NCBI GenBank assembly: GCA_965243345.1
Contig: CBDEUR010000003.1
Span: forward strand, 2,790,001-2,854,000
Length of the DNA stretch: 64,000 bases
Reading direction: 5' to 3'
Origin: Bin52 sp965243345
Lineage (GTDB): Bacteria; Pseudomonadota; Alphaproteobacteria; Thalassobaculales; Thalassobaculaceae
Part shown: positions 8,401 through 16,084 of the stretch, one piece after another
Layout: every line of letters starts with the position of its first letter
Numbering within the stretch: the stretch's first letter is position 1
Notes under the pieces: model-generated
What the model was told of the DNA's origin: nothing
What the model saw: only the letters and a program-made list of their open reading frames with translations
Database searches by the model: none
Program-made: the position numbers and the translations under genes

Positions 8401-10777
8401 GGGCCGGACTGGCCGTGACCGTGAACGACGCCGACGTGCCTTCCGTCACCCCGCTGCCGCCCGAGACCGTGACCACGGGCAGCGCCGCCGGGGCGGCCTG
8501 CTGCGCCTGCGGCCGGGCCTCGTCCTGCTGGGCCTCGGCCTCCGGCTCCGGCTCCGGCTGGGGGTCGGCGATACTCACCTTGAACAGCCCGACCGGGCCG
8601 CCGTCCGACGATTGCCAGTCCGAGCCCGCGACCGGCTGCCACTCCAGCGGCAGCTTCACGTCCCCCGCGGGACGGGACTTCCAACTGACCGTCACCGTGG
8701 ACGGCGGGCTGCCGAGGCCCTGGAAACCGAAGCCGAGCCCCGACCAGCCGGACAGCCGGCGCGCCCCGCCGCTCACCTGCGGCCGGCCCCGGCCCTGCCA
8801 ACTGGCGGGCACGTCGATCGTCACCGAACCGTCGGCGACTGCCGCCTCATGCGCCTGCGTGCCAGTCGTCCCGGTGCCGGAACCCTGCGTGCTCCCCGGA
8901 CCCACGGCGAGGGTCGCCGTGCCGGCGAGCTTGTCCAGGCGCACGGTGTCGCCGTTGCCGTCCACATATTCCGGCGTCACCGTCACCGTCAGCGTCATGG
9001 CCTCCGTGGCATCGTGCCAGATGGTCGCCGACGTGCCCGTCACGCCGGGCTCGCTGCCGGCCATGGCGGTCAGGGACTGCGGGTCCGTGCTCGCCGCCTC
9101 CCAGGACACGTCGTAGGAGGTGGCGTGATCCACCGCGTCCCAGGTGACCTTGGCGTTGGCGGCGTCCACCGCCGTCACCTGCACGTTGGACACCGCCGTG
9201 GCGGGAATCCCAATCACGGGCGCGTTCTGGCCCTGGGGGGTCCTGTCCAGAATCCTCACCGCACCGCTGCGGGCGCGTCTGTGCAGCGACGTGCCCCGCG
9301 GAATGTTGGTGCTGGTCACGCTGGCAATGCCCAGCGTCAGGGTCTCCGTGCCCTCGGTGAGCGCGTCCGTGTTGGCGCTCACCAGCAGGAAGGCGAGCCG
9401 CACATAGTTCGACGCATGGCCCGTGAACGTGACCACCGGCTGGTTCGGAACGGACGTGTCGAGCGTCACCCCGTGGTTGACGTCGGACGGGACATGCGGG
9501 TTCAGTGTGATGGAGTAGTCCGACGCCGTGACGTTCGCGCCCGAGACGGTCAGCGGCACCGTCACCGTCTGGCTCGCCGCCAACTGGCGCGACAACCCCA
9601 CCGTGATCTCGGCGTCCCCGCCGCCCTCGGCGGCATCCACCCGGTCGCGGCCGAGCCGCTTCGTACAGCTGTCGGCCCGCGTGCCGGCCGGGCTGTCGCA
9701 GACCGTGGGTCGCACCCACACGTTCACAGGGTTGGCGCTCGGCGAGGCAACGAGGTCGTAGGTGTATCTGTTGGTGTTCTCCACCACGAAGTAATAGTCG
9801 TTCGTGCCCTCGGGCGTGAGGTTCGCGGACAGCGCGCTCCCGTCCGCCTTCTGGATGTCGTGCCCGCTCGCGAAGCCCAGCGTCACCGTGGCGTCGAGAC
9901 CCGCCAGGTTGCCGCCCGAGGCGGTCACGTCGTAGGCGTTCGTGCCCGCGACCTGCGACACCCCGGTAATCGTGGCGGTCGTGCCCGAGACCTGGAAGTC
10001 CGCCGCGTTCACGTTCCGCACCGCCTCCTTGAAGGCCACGCGCCAGGTCAGGCTGTCGGCGCCGGTCGGCGAGGAGGACGGCAAACGGCGCTCGATCGAC
10101 TGCACGCTGGACGGCGGCTCGGCGGCGTCGGTGATCCGGAAATCCGCCAGGTTGTCCGCGACGATGACGCCGCCGCTCTCGGTGGTGGTGACCGACCCTA
10201 AACCGATGGAGACCGTCTCGCCGCCGCTCTCGGCGCTGCTGTCCGCGATGGCGGAGAAGGTAAGGTTGAAACCGGTCGACGTATTAGGGCCGCCGGTAAA
10301 GGTCGAAATAATTGTGACGTTCCCATTTCTGGTGCAGTTGATCCCATGCAAGTCCGCGATCGAACAGAGGAGCGTGTAGTCCGTGTTTTGGGTGGCGGTG
10401 CCGGAGAAAGTCAAAAACACTTGTACAATCCGGCCTGACGTGGGCCTCCGGCTCAGCGACAGCCGCAGCGTCTTCGTGCCGCCCTCGACGACATCGCCCG
10501 AGGTCCCGCTGAGCGTCACCGTAATGCCGCTGCTCTGCGCGGCGGCTTCGGTCGCCAGCCCGAAGAACAGCGGCAGGGTGAGCAGGGCCGGGAGCAGGCC
10601 GCGCCGCAGACGGCGGGCGGTAGAGTGGGAACCCGCTACGGCGCCGGCGGGAGAAAGCTCGGAACCGTCGGAAGGGGAAGCCGGTCGGCGGGATGCGTTG
10701 CGACCGCCGGCAGAATCGGAAGAGTCAGGCCGGGAGGAAGATGGCCCTGGGCGACGAAGCCATGAGACGATGCCCAT
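5468..10777 (-). CDS. Calx-beta-repeat autotransporter (type Va-like surface protein)
   Basis: About 1,769 residues. A ~60-residue N-terminal extension precedes a hydrophobic signal (RRLRRGLLPALLTLPLFFG) ending in AAAQ. The passenger carries Calx-beta-like segments, a fibronectin-III-like stretch (AKVTWDAVDHATSYDVSW) and, around residues 770-1075, three near-identical ~105-residue Calx-beta repeats. Then comes the linker PAAWLARFGRTAAEQALDGI, often seen before the barrel in such proteins, and a ~300-residue beta-barrel ending in FGFEAVARW, with the terminal aromatic expected for BAM-dependent insertion. A role in adhesion is typical but unproven here. I chose the ATG at 10777; a GTG at 10786 would add three residues. 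Neither has a clear ribosome-binding site. Confidence 0.88.
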   Translation of the reverse strand: MGIVSWLRRPGPSSSRPDSSDSAGGRNASRRPASPSDGSELSPAGAVAGSHSTARRLRRGLLPALLTLPLFFGLATEAAAQSSGITVTLSGTSGDVVEGGTKTLRLSLSRRPTSGRIVQVFLTFSGTATQNTDYTLLCSIADLHGINCTRNGNVTIISTFTGGPNTSTGFNLTFSAIADSSAESGGETVSIGLGSVTTTESGGVIVADNLADFRITDAAEPPSSVQSIERRLPSSSPTGADSLTWRVAFKEAVRNVNAADFQVSGTTATITGVSQVAGTNAYDVTASGGNLAGLDATVTLGFASGHDIQKADGSALSANLTPEGTNDYYFVVENTNRYTYDLVASPSANPVNVWVRPTVCDSPAGTRADSCTKRLGRDRVDAAEGGGDAEITVGLSRQLAASQTVTVPLTVSGANVTASDYSITLNPHVPSDVNHGVTLDTSVPNQPVVTFTGHASNYVRLAFLLVSANTDALTEGTETLTLGIASVTSTNIPRGTSLHRRARSGAVRILDRTPQGQNAPVIGIPATAVSNVQVTAVDAANAKVTWDAVDHATSYDVSWEAASTDPQSLTAMAGSEPGVTGTSATIWHDATEAMTLTVTVTPEYVDGNGDTVRLDKLAGTATLAVGPGSTQGSGTGTTGTQAHEAAVADGSVTIDVPASWQGRGRPQVSGGARRLSGWSGLGFGFQGLGSPPSTVTVSWKSRPAGDVKLPLEWQPVAGSDWQSSDGGPVGLFKVSIADPQPEPEPEAEAQQDEARPQAQQAAPAALPVVTVSGGSGVTEGTSASFTVTASPAPSAPLEVKLTVSQSGDVAASGQTGAKTVTVPTSGSVTLAVSTADDAVDEADGSVTATVNAGTGYTVGSAATATVSVADNDAASVPEVTISGGAGVTEGASASFTITASPAPSSPLEVKLTVSQSGAFAASGQTGAKTVTVPTSGSVTLAVSTADDAVDEADGSVTATVDAGTGYTVGSAATATVSVADNDEPVVSIAAGSGVTEGVSASFTVTATPAPHAPLTVKLTVSQSGAFAASGEAGAKTVTVPTSGSVTLEVDTADDAVEETDGSITATVDAGTGYTVAAAPGNAATVKVADNDAAAATGPAFSVGDETINEKDGLMWFRVKLSQAMPWPVSVRFRTRESSPVSAESRKDYFPMDHRLTFDRGKTEERIPVYVINDNHDEGRETFEVVLSDPRDPNGETVIAKGKGTAVGTIVNSDPMPAAWLARFGRTAAEQALDGIAGRIAAPRSAGVQGTVAGQAVNFGGTGSDGSDGAVNDPGSGSGASAAPGSLTGNGLPVQDSFARAFGAGHGGFGSVHDTPGSDRFGFSSGSGAQSSTMTARDALLGSSFTATGETDATGGSLAFWGRAAQSSFDGREGAFSLDGEATTAMLGADYARDRWLVGLALMQTNGEGGYRDTDPRPHAASRAVAQICADAEGMDAETREALCNGAVREGDGKVEASLTAAIPYAALQASERLRLWGAAGYGTGEVTLKPEPGGSYKADITWTMAALGLRGDVIAPPKEGSGPALAVTSDALWARTSSDKTNALAASDSDVTRLRLGLEGSYRMALESGGHLTPKLEVGARHDGGDAETGFGVEVGGGIAWVDPALGLSLDLSGRTLIAHGSDDLKDRGFAASLAWDPDPATKRGPSLSLSQDWGGRAKGGLDALFASDPLADRSGSGDATARWQAEAAYGFPAFGGRFTGSPHMGLGLATGARDYSLGWRLTPAAPSAGSGQANANAPDLSFGVKATRRESDTAQPEHRFGFEAVARW
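5578..5601. repeat. Second-type 24-bp repeat inside the autotransporter barrel
   Basis: The plus strand reads CCTGCCCCGAGCCTG then CCGAAGGGG, 24 bp in all. In the gene it encodes PSAGSGQA in frame in what should be a loop between barrel strands. It shares the CCTGCCCCG end with the main palindrome family but has a different core. Confidence 0.55.
6943..6962. repeat. Palindromic repeat inside the autotransporter linker
   Basis: CCCCGGACCCCGATCCGGGG, identical to the copy at 1881-1900. It is read in frame as DPGSGSGA in the low-complexity segment between passenger and barrel, where extra residues should be harmless. Confidence 0.85.
7554..8470 (-). repeat. Three tandem ~320-330-bp intragenic repeats (Calx-beta modules)
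   Basis: The landmark GTGTAGCCCGTGCCGGC and its variant recur at about 7557, 7878 and 8208, a period of ~321-330 bp. Each unit encodes one Calx-beta module with the shared segments VKLTVSQSG, GAKTVTVPTSGSVTL, ADDAVDEADGSVTATV and AGTGYTV. The units are nearly identical at DNA level, so unequal recombination could change the number of modules. Confidence 0.85.
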
Positions 10778-10800
10778 GGCCGTCACGCGGCCACAGGTTG

Positions 10801-10873
10801 GGCGACCGGCGACCGGCGACCGGCGACCGGCGACCGGCGACCGGCGACCGGCGACCGGCGACCGGCGACCGGC
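10801..10873. repeat. Heptanucleotide tandem repeat, 10 copies of GGCGACC
   Basis: Ten perfect copies of GGCGACC plus a partial GGC. On the minus strand this lies between a promoter-like sequence (10876-10907) and the autotransporter start. The unit is not a multiple of three and contains no stop codon in any frame. Slipped-strand change would alter the leader length, or the frame of any translation entering from upstream. Confidence 0.95.
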
Positions 10874-10875
10874 TT

Positions 10876-10907
10876 ATTGTAACAGCCGCATCATCCGGGC
10901 TTGTCAA
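10876..10907 (-). promoter_or_regulatory. Candidate promoter of the autotransporter gene
   Basis: On the minus strand, TTGACA (10907-10902) and TACAAT (10881-10876) are near-consensus -35 and -10 hexamers, separated by 20 bp, which is longer than optimal. A start site would fall at about 10869, inside the heptamer array, making the array the untranslated leader. The spacing is the weak point. Confidence 0.4.
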
Positions 10908-12116
10908 GCGCGAACAGGTTTCGGTCAGCCTGCCGCTCAGGCCCGGCACCCTCGCCGCCGCCGCGCGCAGCGCGCCCATCGCCGTGTCGATCATGCTCAT
11001 CGCGTCGCCTCCGCAACCGTCGCCCGGCCGGTCGGCGCGCACAGGGCGCATCCCTGCCGAGCTTCGACTGTCTCACTTGCGGCTACCGTAAGCCAAGCAC
11101 GGCGGGCGGGCAAGAAGCGCCTGCCTCGCGATGACGATGACCGCAGCGCGGACACCCGGCGGAACGGCACGCCGACAGCAGCGCCGGCGCCGTGCGCGAC
11201 GATGCGAACGGCCGCGCCGTCGCCGACGACAACAGAACCGCGCGCGCGACTGTCCGCACCGGTGCAGGTCGCCCCGCGCGGACCCGCCGACAGTCCGGCC
11301 GCAGGCGCGCCGCACGAGGCGCCGGGCTGACCGCAAGGTAACATGTCGGACGCGCCGACTGCGTTCGCGGAACATGTGGACGGGCCGCCTGTCGCTTCGC
11401 GCCGCGCCGTCGGTCGAATTGCCGGCGACGCCTTCGAACGGACGGGACACGCGCACCGGCGACAGCGCCGGCGATGACGCTGCGGCAACATGTGAAGCCG
11501 CTGCGGTAACGTGTGAAGACGGCCAGCCTGATTTCCGGAACATGTGGGACGCAGCCGCTGCGCTGCGGTAACGCGGAGCGCCGCGCGCGGGCGCCGGTGC
11601 GCCCTGTGTGGCGAGCGGCCGATCCGCTTGCACGGCGTGTCCTGATCTGTTACCCCAGCCCTCGGGACGACAGCGCGGAACGTGCCCAGGGTCGCGGTCC
11701 GGTCGCCTCGCTCAAACGCCGCGACGGCTCCAAACCCTTGCGGCGCCGGCACTTCAGGCCGATGACGGTGTGCAGGGCGAAAGCCCGATCTTGACTCCTG
11801 GCGGAGCGGAATTCCTCACACCCCACGCATCGATGATGCAGGGCTGCCAATGGGCCCATTGTCCTGTCGTTTCGGGGACTCTCGTGGTCAAGCAGGGTCC
11901 CGGGATTGTTGGAGCGAGCGCCATGCGCGGATCGTCACCGCCCAGGGGCCGGGTGTCCCCGCCTATCTCCGGCGCATGGCGGGCTCCACCCCGCCGCATG
12001 GCCAACGCCATGCGCGATCCACGCCGGCGCCATGCGGCGCCGTGCGCCAGATTCTCTCCGGATCGGGTCGGGTTGCGGCCGGCCGGGGCGCCGCGGCGCG
12101 TTCCCCGGAGCGCCGG
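10908..12116. other. 1.2-kb stretch without a supported gene
   Basis: Several open frames exist on both strands, but all are Arg/Ala-rich with no recognisable domain, as expected by chance at this GC content. The section 11337-11579 holds an iteron-like motif cluster. The section 11640-11900 is less GC-rich and has no feature I can identify. It separates the autotransporter from the mobilisation end of conjugation module 1. Confidence 0.5.
11337..11579. repeat. Cluster of GCGGNAACATGTG motifs (iteron-like)
   Basis: Five copies fit a GCGG-N-AAC[A/G]TGT-[G/C] core in one orientation: 11337 (GGTAACATGTCGGACG), 11367 (GCGGAACATGTGGACG), 11483 (CGGCAACATGTGAAG), 11503 (GCGGTAACGTGTGAAG) and 11535 (CCGGAACATGTGGGACG). 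A degenerate sixth is near 11564 (TGCGGTAACGCGG). Pairs are about 20 and 30 bp apart, that is, two or three helical turns. They may bind a replication, partition or regulatory protein. Confidence 0.55.
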
Positions 12117-12506
12117 TCAGGCTCCGTCTGGTGCGCCTTGGCTCAGCTTGCCGTGCAGGGCGCGGGCCTCGGCCACCAGCGCTTCGACCTCTTCTTCGCG
12201 CCCTTCGCGGACCATCGCGTCGCGTCTCTCGGTCGCCAGGAACCAGGTGTAGCGGAACATCCGCTCGATCAGCGGCGCCGTCGACGGGGCAACGGCGTCC
12301 GATACTTCTCTCTCGGGATTCCGCGCGAGCGCCAGGATCGTCTCGCGGACGAACTCGGTCGGCCCCGTGTCGTGCAGAACGGCGGCGCGCCGGACCTCCT
12401 CCCACTCGGAATCCGAGAAGCGGATGGTGCGGTTCTTTCGCGCGTCCTCAGCCTTCTCGGCTGCCGCTTCGGCTTGCGGCGCGTCGTTTCGCGTATCTTC
12501 GCTCAC
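12117..12506 (-). CDS. Small DNA-binding-like protein, putative relaxosome accessory factor
   Basis: A 129-residue protein with a GTG start at 12506, preceded by an AAGGTGGAAG ribosome-binding site and 12 bp after the NYN gene. A charged tail (residues 1-25) is followed by NRTIRFSDSEWEEVRRAAVL and a TEFVRETIL helix. A short beta strand then two helices is the ribbon-helix-helix pattern seen in plasmid mobilisation (MobC/TraY-like) and antitoxin proteins. Its place directly after the relaxase and NYN genes favours a relaxosome role. The family was assigned by pattern only. Confidence 0.55.
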   Translation of the reverse strand: MSEDTRNDAPQAEAAAEKAEDARKNRTIRFSDSEWEEVRRAAVLHDTGPTEFVRETILALARNPEREVSDAVAPSTAPLIERMFRYTWFLATERRDAMVREGREEEVEALVAEARALHGKLSQGAPDGA

Positions 12507-12518
12507 GCTTCCACCTTG

Positions 12519-12995
12519 TCAGGCGCCCATGCCGGGCGCAGCAGCCGGGCCGTTCGCCGCCTTTCCGACGATCTCGAAACGGTGGCAGGCGCTGCGGAAC
12601 GCCCGCGGCGTCCTGCTTTCGCCGAACCCGAAGACCGAGAATCCGCTCTCGCGGAGCCGCTGGGCAAGCCCGGTGAAGTCGCTGTCGGAGCTGACCAGAA
12701 GGAACCCGTCGAGCCGCACCCGGTAACTCAGGTCCACGGCATCGATCGCCAGCGCGATATCGGCCGCGTTCTTGCCCCGGACATGGGCCGGCTGGTGGCA
12801 CGGCACGATGGCGAAGTTGCGGATGGCGGCCTTCCAGGACGCCAGCCGGCCGTTCGAGAAGTCCCCGTAGATGCGCCGCACTGTGGCCTCGCCGAGCGCT
12901 TCGGCGGCCTCGAACACCGCCCGCGCATGGCGCGGACTCGCGTTCTCTCCGTCGATGAGCACGGTGAGACGCGCCCGTCCGGCCCATTTCGCCAT
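12519..12995 (-). CDS. NYN-domain (LabA/DUF88-like) putative ribonuclease
   Basis: A 158-residue protein. LTVLIDGENAS near the N-terminus, KNAADIALAIDAVDLSY in the middle and DGFLLVSSDSDFTGLAQRLRE supply the acidic residues (DGEN, D-x3-A-D, SDSDF) of NYN/PIN-fold metal-dependent nucleases. I chose the ATG at 12995, just past the relaxase stop; a TTG at 13016 would overlap the relaxase end. Bacterial NYN proteins are thought to act on RNA. It is the first gene after the relaxase and probably co-transcribed. A second, unrelated-looking NYN gene sits beside the integrase of the other element. Confidence 0.8.
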   Translation of the reverse strand: MAKWAGRARLTVLIDGENASPRHARAVFEAAEALGEATVRRIYGDFSNGRLASWKAAIRNFAIVPCHQPAHVRGKNAADIALAIDAVDLSYRVRLDGFLLVSSDSDFTGLAQRLRESGFSVFGFGESRTPRAFRSACHRFEIVGKAANGPAAAPGMGA

Positions 12996-13005
12996 GGCGG
13001 TTCGG

Positions 13006-16000
13006 TCACAATCCAAGGTCCATGCCTCCCTTGCCCCGGTCGCGCTCCGGCGGTTCCGGCGTCTTTTCCGGCGTCTTCATGCCTTCGCGGGCCTTTCCGG
13101 CGCCCTCGCCAGGGCCGCGTTCGGGGCGCGACTCGGGCGTCCGCGCCGCCTCGGCAGCCTTCTCCGGCGAGTCGCGCTTCATTTCGCCGATGCCTTCGAG
13201 CGCCGCGATGCGCTCGCCAGTGACGGCCTGGAGCTGGGCGCGGAGCTCGGCCGCGTCGTCGGTGACCAGCTCCGCGCGGTCGCGCGCGCGGCTGATCTCG
13301 ACATAGAAGCTTTTTTGCGTGGTGAGGTGCGGGTGACGCGCTTCCATCGCGGCGATCACGTTGTCAACGGTGCGGCCCTGGAAGGCGTGCACGGTGGACG
13401 CCCAGGCGTGGTCGAGATGGCGCAGCTGCGGAGCGCCCTTGCCGAGCTCCAGCGTCTTGCCGTCCTCCAGCCGGAACGTCACCCGGCCGTTCACGACCTC
13501 GAGCACTTCCGCCGTGCGGCTGTTGACCAGGCCCAGGCCGGCATCGTTGCGCGTCCAGCGGATGCGGTCGCCGGCGCGGAGTTCGATTTCTTCCGCGCGA
13601 TAGACCTCGCTGCCGCCCTTCCGCCCGCCGATCTCCTCCGGCTTCCACGCAACCCGGCCGCCCTTGCCGTCATCCAGCAATACCGCGCGGGCCTTGCGAT
13701 CGACGCCCATGACGCGGCGCTCGTCGCCCTTCTCGACGGCGATCCGCTTGTAGGGCCGGTGGAAGGCCACCACGTCGCCCACGCCGTAGTTGGCGGCGAG
13801 CGCCTTTTCGGCATTGGTGTAGCCCTTCGAGACCAGCCGTTCGGACTGCATCGCCGGCCCGTGGATGCGTCCCTCGCGGTCGAGGCGCTCGCGGATGTGG
13901 CCGTTGATCGCCTGGCGGAGCGCATGGGACGGCGCCATGACGCCCGTGTTCTCGCGCGCCTCCGCGTCGAGCCGGAGCCAGCGGGCGGCAACGGCACCCG
14001 CGATGTTGTCCGGCTTCACCTCGGCGACGTTGTCCCCGAGCTTCTCGAAGGCGCGCCCGATGTTGCCCTTCAGGCTCGCCTCGACCGCTTCCTTCAAGGC
14101 GGGATCGCGCTGGCGCATGATCTCGTCCATCGTCGCGGTCTGCATGCCGGCGGCCTGGAGCTGGGCGAAGGGCTTGCCGGCGTCCACCGCATCCAACTGC
14201 TTCGCGTCGCCCACCATCACCACCCGGGGAATGCGCAGCACGCCGGCGATGCGCAGCAGGTCGCGCGCCTGCACGGTGGAGGCCAGCGATCCCTCGTCGA
14301 CCACCAGGATCGTTTTCGCGAAGGCGGCGCGCATCTCCCTGGCCCCCTTCCGCGTGAGCCTGCCCTCCGCCACGCCGGCATTGCGGGCGAGGAACATCTG
14401 GAGGGTTTCCGTGGGAATGCCGGCCTCTGTGGCCAGCGTCCGCGCCGCCGAGGCCGAGGGCGCGAGCCCCGCCACGCGCCAGCCCTTCTCCTCCGCCAGC
14501 GTCCTTGCCCGGTCCAACATCGTCGTCTTGCCCGTCCCGGCGTAGCCCTGGACGCCGACCGTGCGGTCCTTCGCCGACAGGATCAGCTTCACGGCGTCCT
14601 TCTGGCCGGCCGTGAGCGGTCCCTTGTTGAGGTGCGCCTGGACCTGCCAGCCGCGCATCGGCGCCCGGCCGCGCGCCTGGCCGCCGCGCCACAACGCCAC
14701 CGTCTCGCGCTCCTCGCCGACCGTGCGGTCCGTCGTGAGCGAGGCTTCGGCGCCCGGCAGGTCGACGGCGTGCAGCGTCCCGGCCTTCTCCAGCGCCGCG
14801 ACCTCGCGCTCGACGTCCCCGATCGTGACGGCGCCCGGCGCATGGGCGAGCGCGGCGGCGAGCAGATCGGTGCGCGCGAATACCGCCTCGCGCTCGGAGA
14901 GATGCGCCATCGCCCAGGCGACGGCCTCCGCCGCGGGCGACGCCGGCGAGATATCCGCCCCGGGCTCGCGCCCGGACGGGCGACCGTCACTCCGGCCCTC
15001 GCCTCCGGCACGCGTCCGCTCGCTCGACGGTTCGTTCAAGGAGGCGGCAGCCAGATGCCGCGCATCGTCGAAATCCTGTTGCGGCAACGCCCCCGAACCC
15101 GGCTCCCTGCCCAGCCCGGCTGGGGGTTCCGCCGCTGCTTCCCGTTCCGCCTCGGGCGACCTGTCCATTGCTTCCGCCGTGAGCGCGCGGGCGTCGAAGC
15201 CGAAATCGGCCGCCTGCTTCTGCCAGACGCCGCGTAGCTCGTCGCGGTCGATGTCGCGCTTCACGGCGCGCGTCATCAGCGCCGCGCGCTCCGCCAGGCG
15301 CGGATTATCCGCCGAACTGCCGAGGTCGCGCGTCTCCATCGCCGCCTCGATCTCGGCGCGCCGGCTCGAGAACGCCTCCACGACCTCGCGCGAGACCCCC
15401 GCGATCTCGAAGCGCCCGTCCGCATGGGTCTTCTCGATGCCGTAGCCGAGCCTGGAGAGGCCAGCGGCAAGTTCGTTGCGGTAGAGCATCCCGATCAGCT
15501 TCTGGCGGGCGTACAGCCCTTCGTTGGCCATCGAGCGCCACTTGCCGTCCCCGCCCTGCACCATGTTGGCGAGCACGGCGTGAGTGTGGAGCTGCGGATC
15601 GAGGTTGCGCGAGGTGTCGTGGCGGAACGTGGCGGCGACGATCTTCTGGTCCCCGACCCGGCCCATCTTCCCGGTGTCGGGGTCCTTCATGCGGGTTTCG
15701 GCGGCGTTCTTCTCGACCCAGGCGAGGGTTGCCGCGATGGCGCGGTCGTGCGCCTCCACGATGCGCCTGTCGCCGCCCACCAGCGCGGCCAGCGAGACGG
15801 ATTTCGGGGCCGAGAAGGTGAGGTCGCGGCCGGGGCGATGCACGATCTCGCCGTCCTTGCCGCGCCGCCCGAGCCGCGTGTCCGAGCCGTCCGGCACCTT
15901 GCCTTCCAGCACGGCCCTGAAGGTGTCCGGATCGACCGGGCCGGTCAGCCCGAGCTCTTCGGCGCCCTTGCCGGCCCAGGCGCTGGCGTCACGATGCTCG

Positions 16001-16083
16001 GGATCGTCCTTGGCGTAATAGCCGTCGCGCTCGTAGTAGGACGCCCCCTGGGCCGCCGAGGACAGCGCGCCGATCGACAGCAT
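13006..16083 (-). CDS. traI: MobF-type conjugative relaxase-helicase (TraI/TrwC-like), module 1
   Basis: A 1,025-residue protein. It should nick oriT, bind the 5' end covalently, and unwind the transferred strand. The start MLSIGAL is followed by the paired catalytic tyrosines SYYERDGYY (Tyr16/17 and 22/23). The metal-binding histidines are in FRHDTSRN and LDPQLHTHAVLANM (~residues 156-170). The helicase part has Walker A GYAGTGKTT (~511) and Walker B ILVVDEGSL. A SF1 motif near the C-terminus reads HAWASTVHAFQGRTVD, with SFYVEISRAR after it. The ATG at 16083 lies one base after the traD stop. The tail is Pro/Glu/Lys-rich. No oriT was recognised. Confidence 0.95.
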   Translation of the reverse strand: MLSIGALSSAAQGASYYERDGYYAKDDPEHRDASAWAGKGAEELGLTGPVDPDTFRAVLEGKVPDGSDTRLGRRGKDGEIVHRPGRDLTFSAPKSVSLAALVGGDRRIVEAHDRAIAATLAWVEKNAAETRMKDPDTGKMGRVGDQKIVAATFRHDTSRNLDPQLHTHAVLANMVQGGDGKWRSMANEGLYARQKLIGMLYRNELAAGLSRLGYGIEKTHADGRFEIAGVSREVVEAFSSRRAEIEAAMETRDLGSSADNPRLAERAALMTRAVKRDIDRDELRGVWQKQAADFGFDARALTAEAMDRSPEAEREAAAEPPAGLGREPGSGALPQQDFDDARHLAAASLNEPSSERTRAGGEGRSDGRPSGREPGADISPASPAAEAVAWAMAHLSEREAVFARTDLLAAALAHAPGAVTIGDVEREVAALEKAGTLHAVDLPGAEASLTTDRTVGEERETVALWRGGQARGRAPMRGWQVQAHLNKGPLTAGQKDAVKLILSAKDRTVGVQGYAGTGKTTMLDRARTLAEEKGWRVAGLAPSASAARTLATEAGIPTETLQMFLARNAGVAEGRLTRKGAREMRAAFAKTILVVDEGSLASTVQARDLLRIAGVLRIPRVVMVGDAKQLDAVDAGKPFAQLQAAGMQTATMDEIMRQRDPALKEAVEASLKGNIGRAFEKLGDNVAEVKPDNIAGAVAARWLRLDAEARENTGVMAPSHALRQAINGHIRERLDREGRIHGPAMQSERLVSKGYTNAEKALAANYGVGDVVAFHRPYKRIAVEKGDERRVMGVDRKARAVLLDDGKGGRVAWKPEEIGGRKGGSEVYRAEEIELRAGDRIRWTRNDAGLGLVNSRTAEVLEVVNGRVTFRLEDGKTLELGKGAPQLRHLDHAWASTVHAFQGRTVDNVIAAMEARHPHLTTQKSFYVEISRARDRAELVTDDAAELRAQLQAVTGERIAALEGIGEMKRDSPEKAAEAARTPESRPERGPGEGAGKAREGMKTPEKTPEPPERDRGKGGMDLGL

Positions 16084-16084
16084 G

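Noticed and set aside
5501..10201. A 1,566-residue open frame antisense to the autotransporter
   Set aside because: Arg/His/Ala-rich with no domain; it mirrors the repeat structure of the real gene. Long antisense frames are expected at ~70% GC.
10801..10873. CRISPR array
   Set aside because: The repeat is a 7-bp head-to-tail unit without spacers.
11650..11859. A 69-codon minus-strand frame in a less GC-rich patch
   Set aside because: It looks like the short spurious proteins often annotated in non-coding DNA. No ribosome-binding site or homologue recalled.
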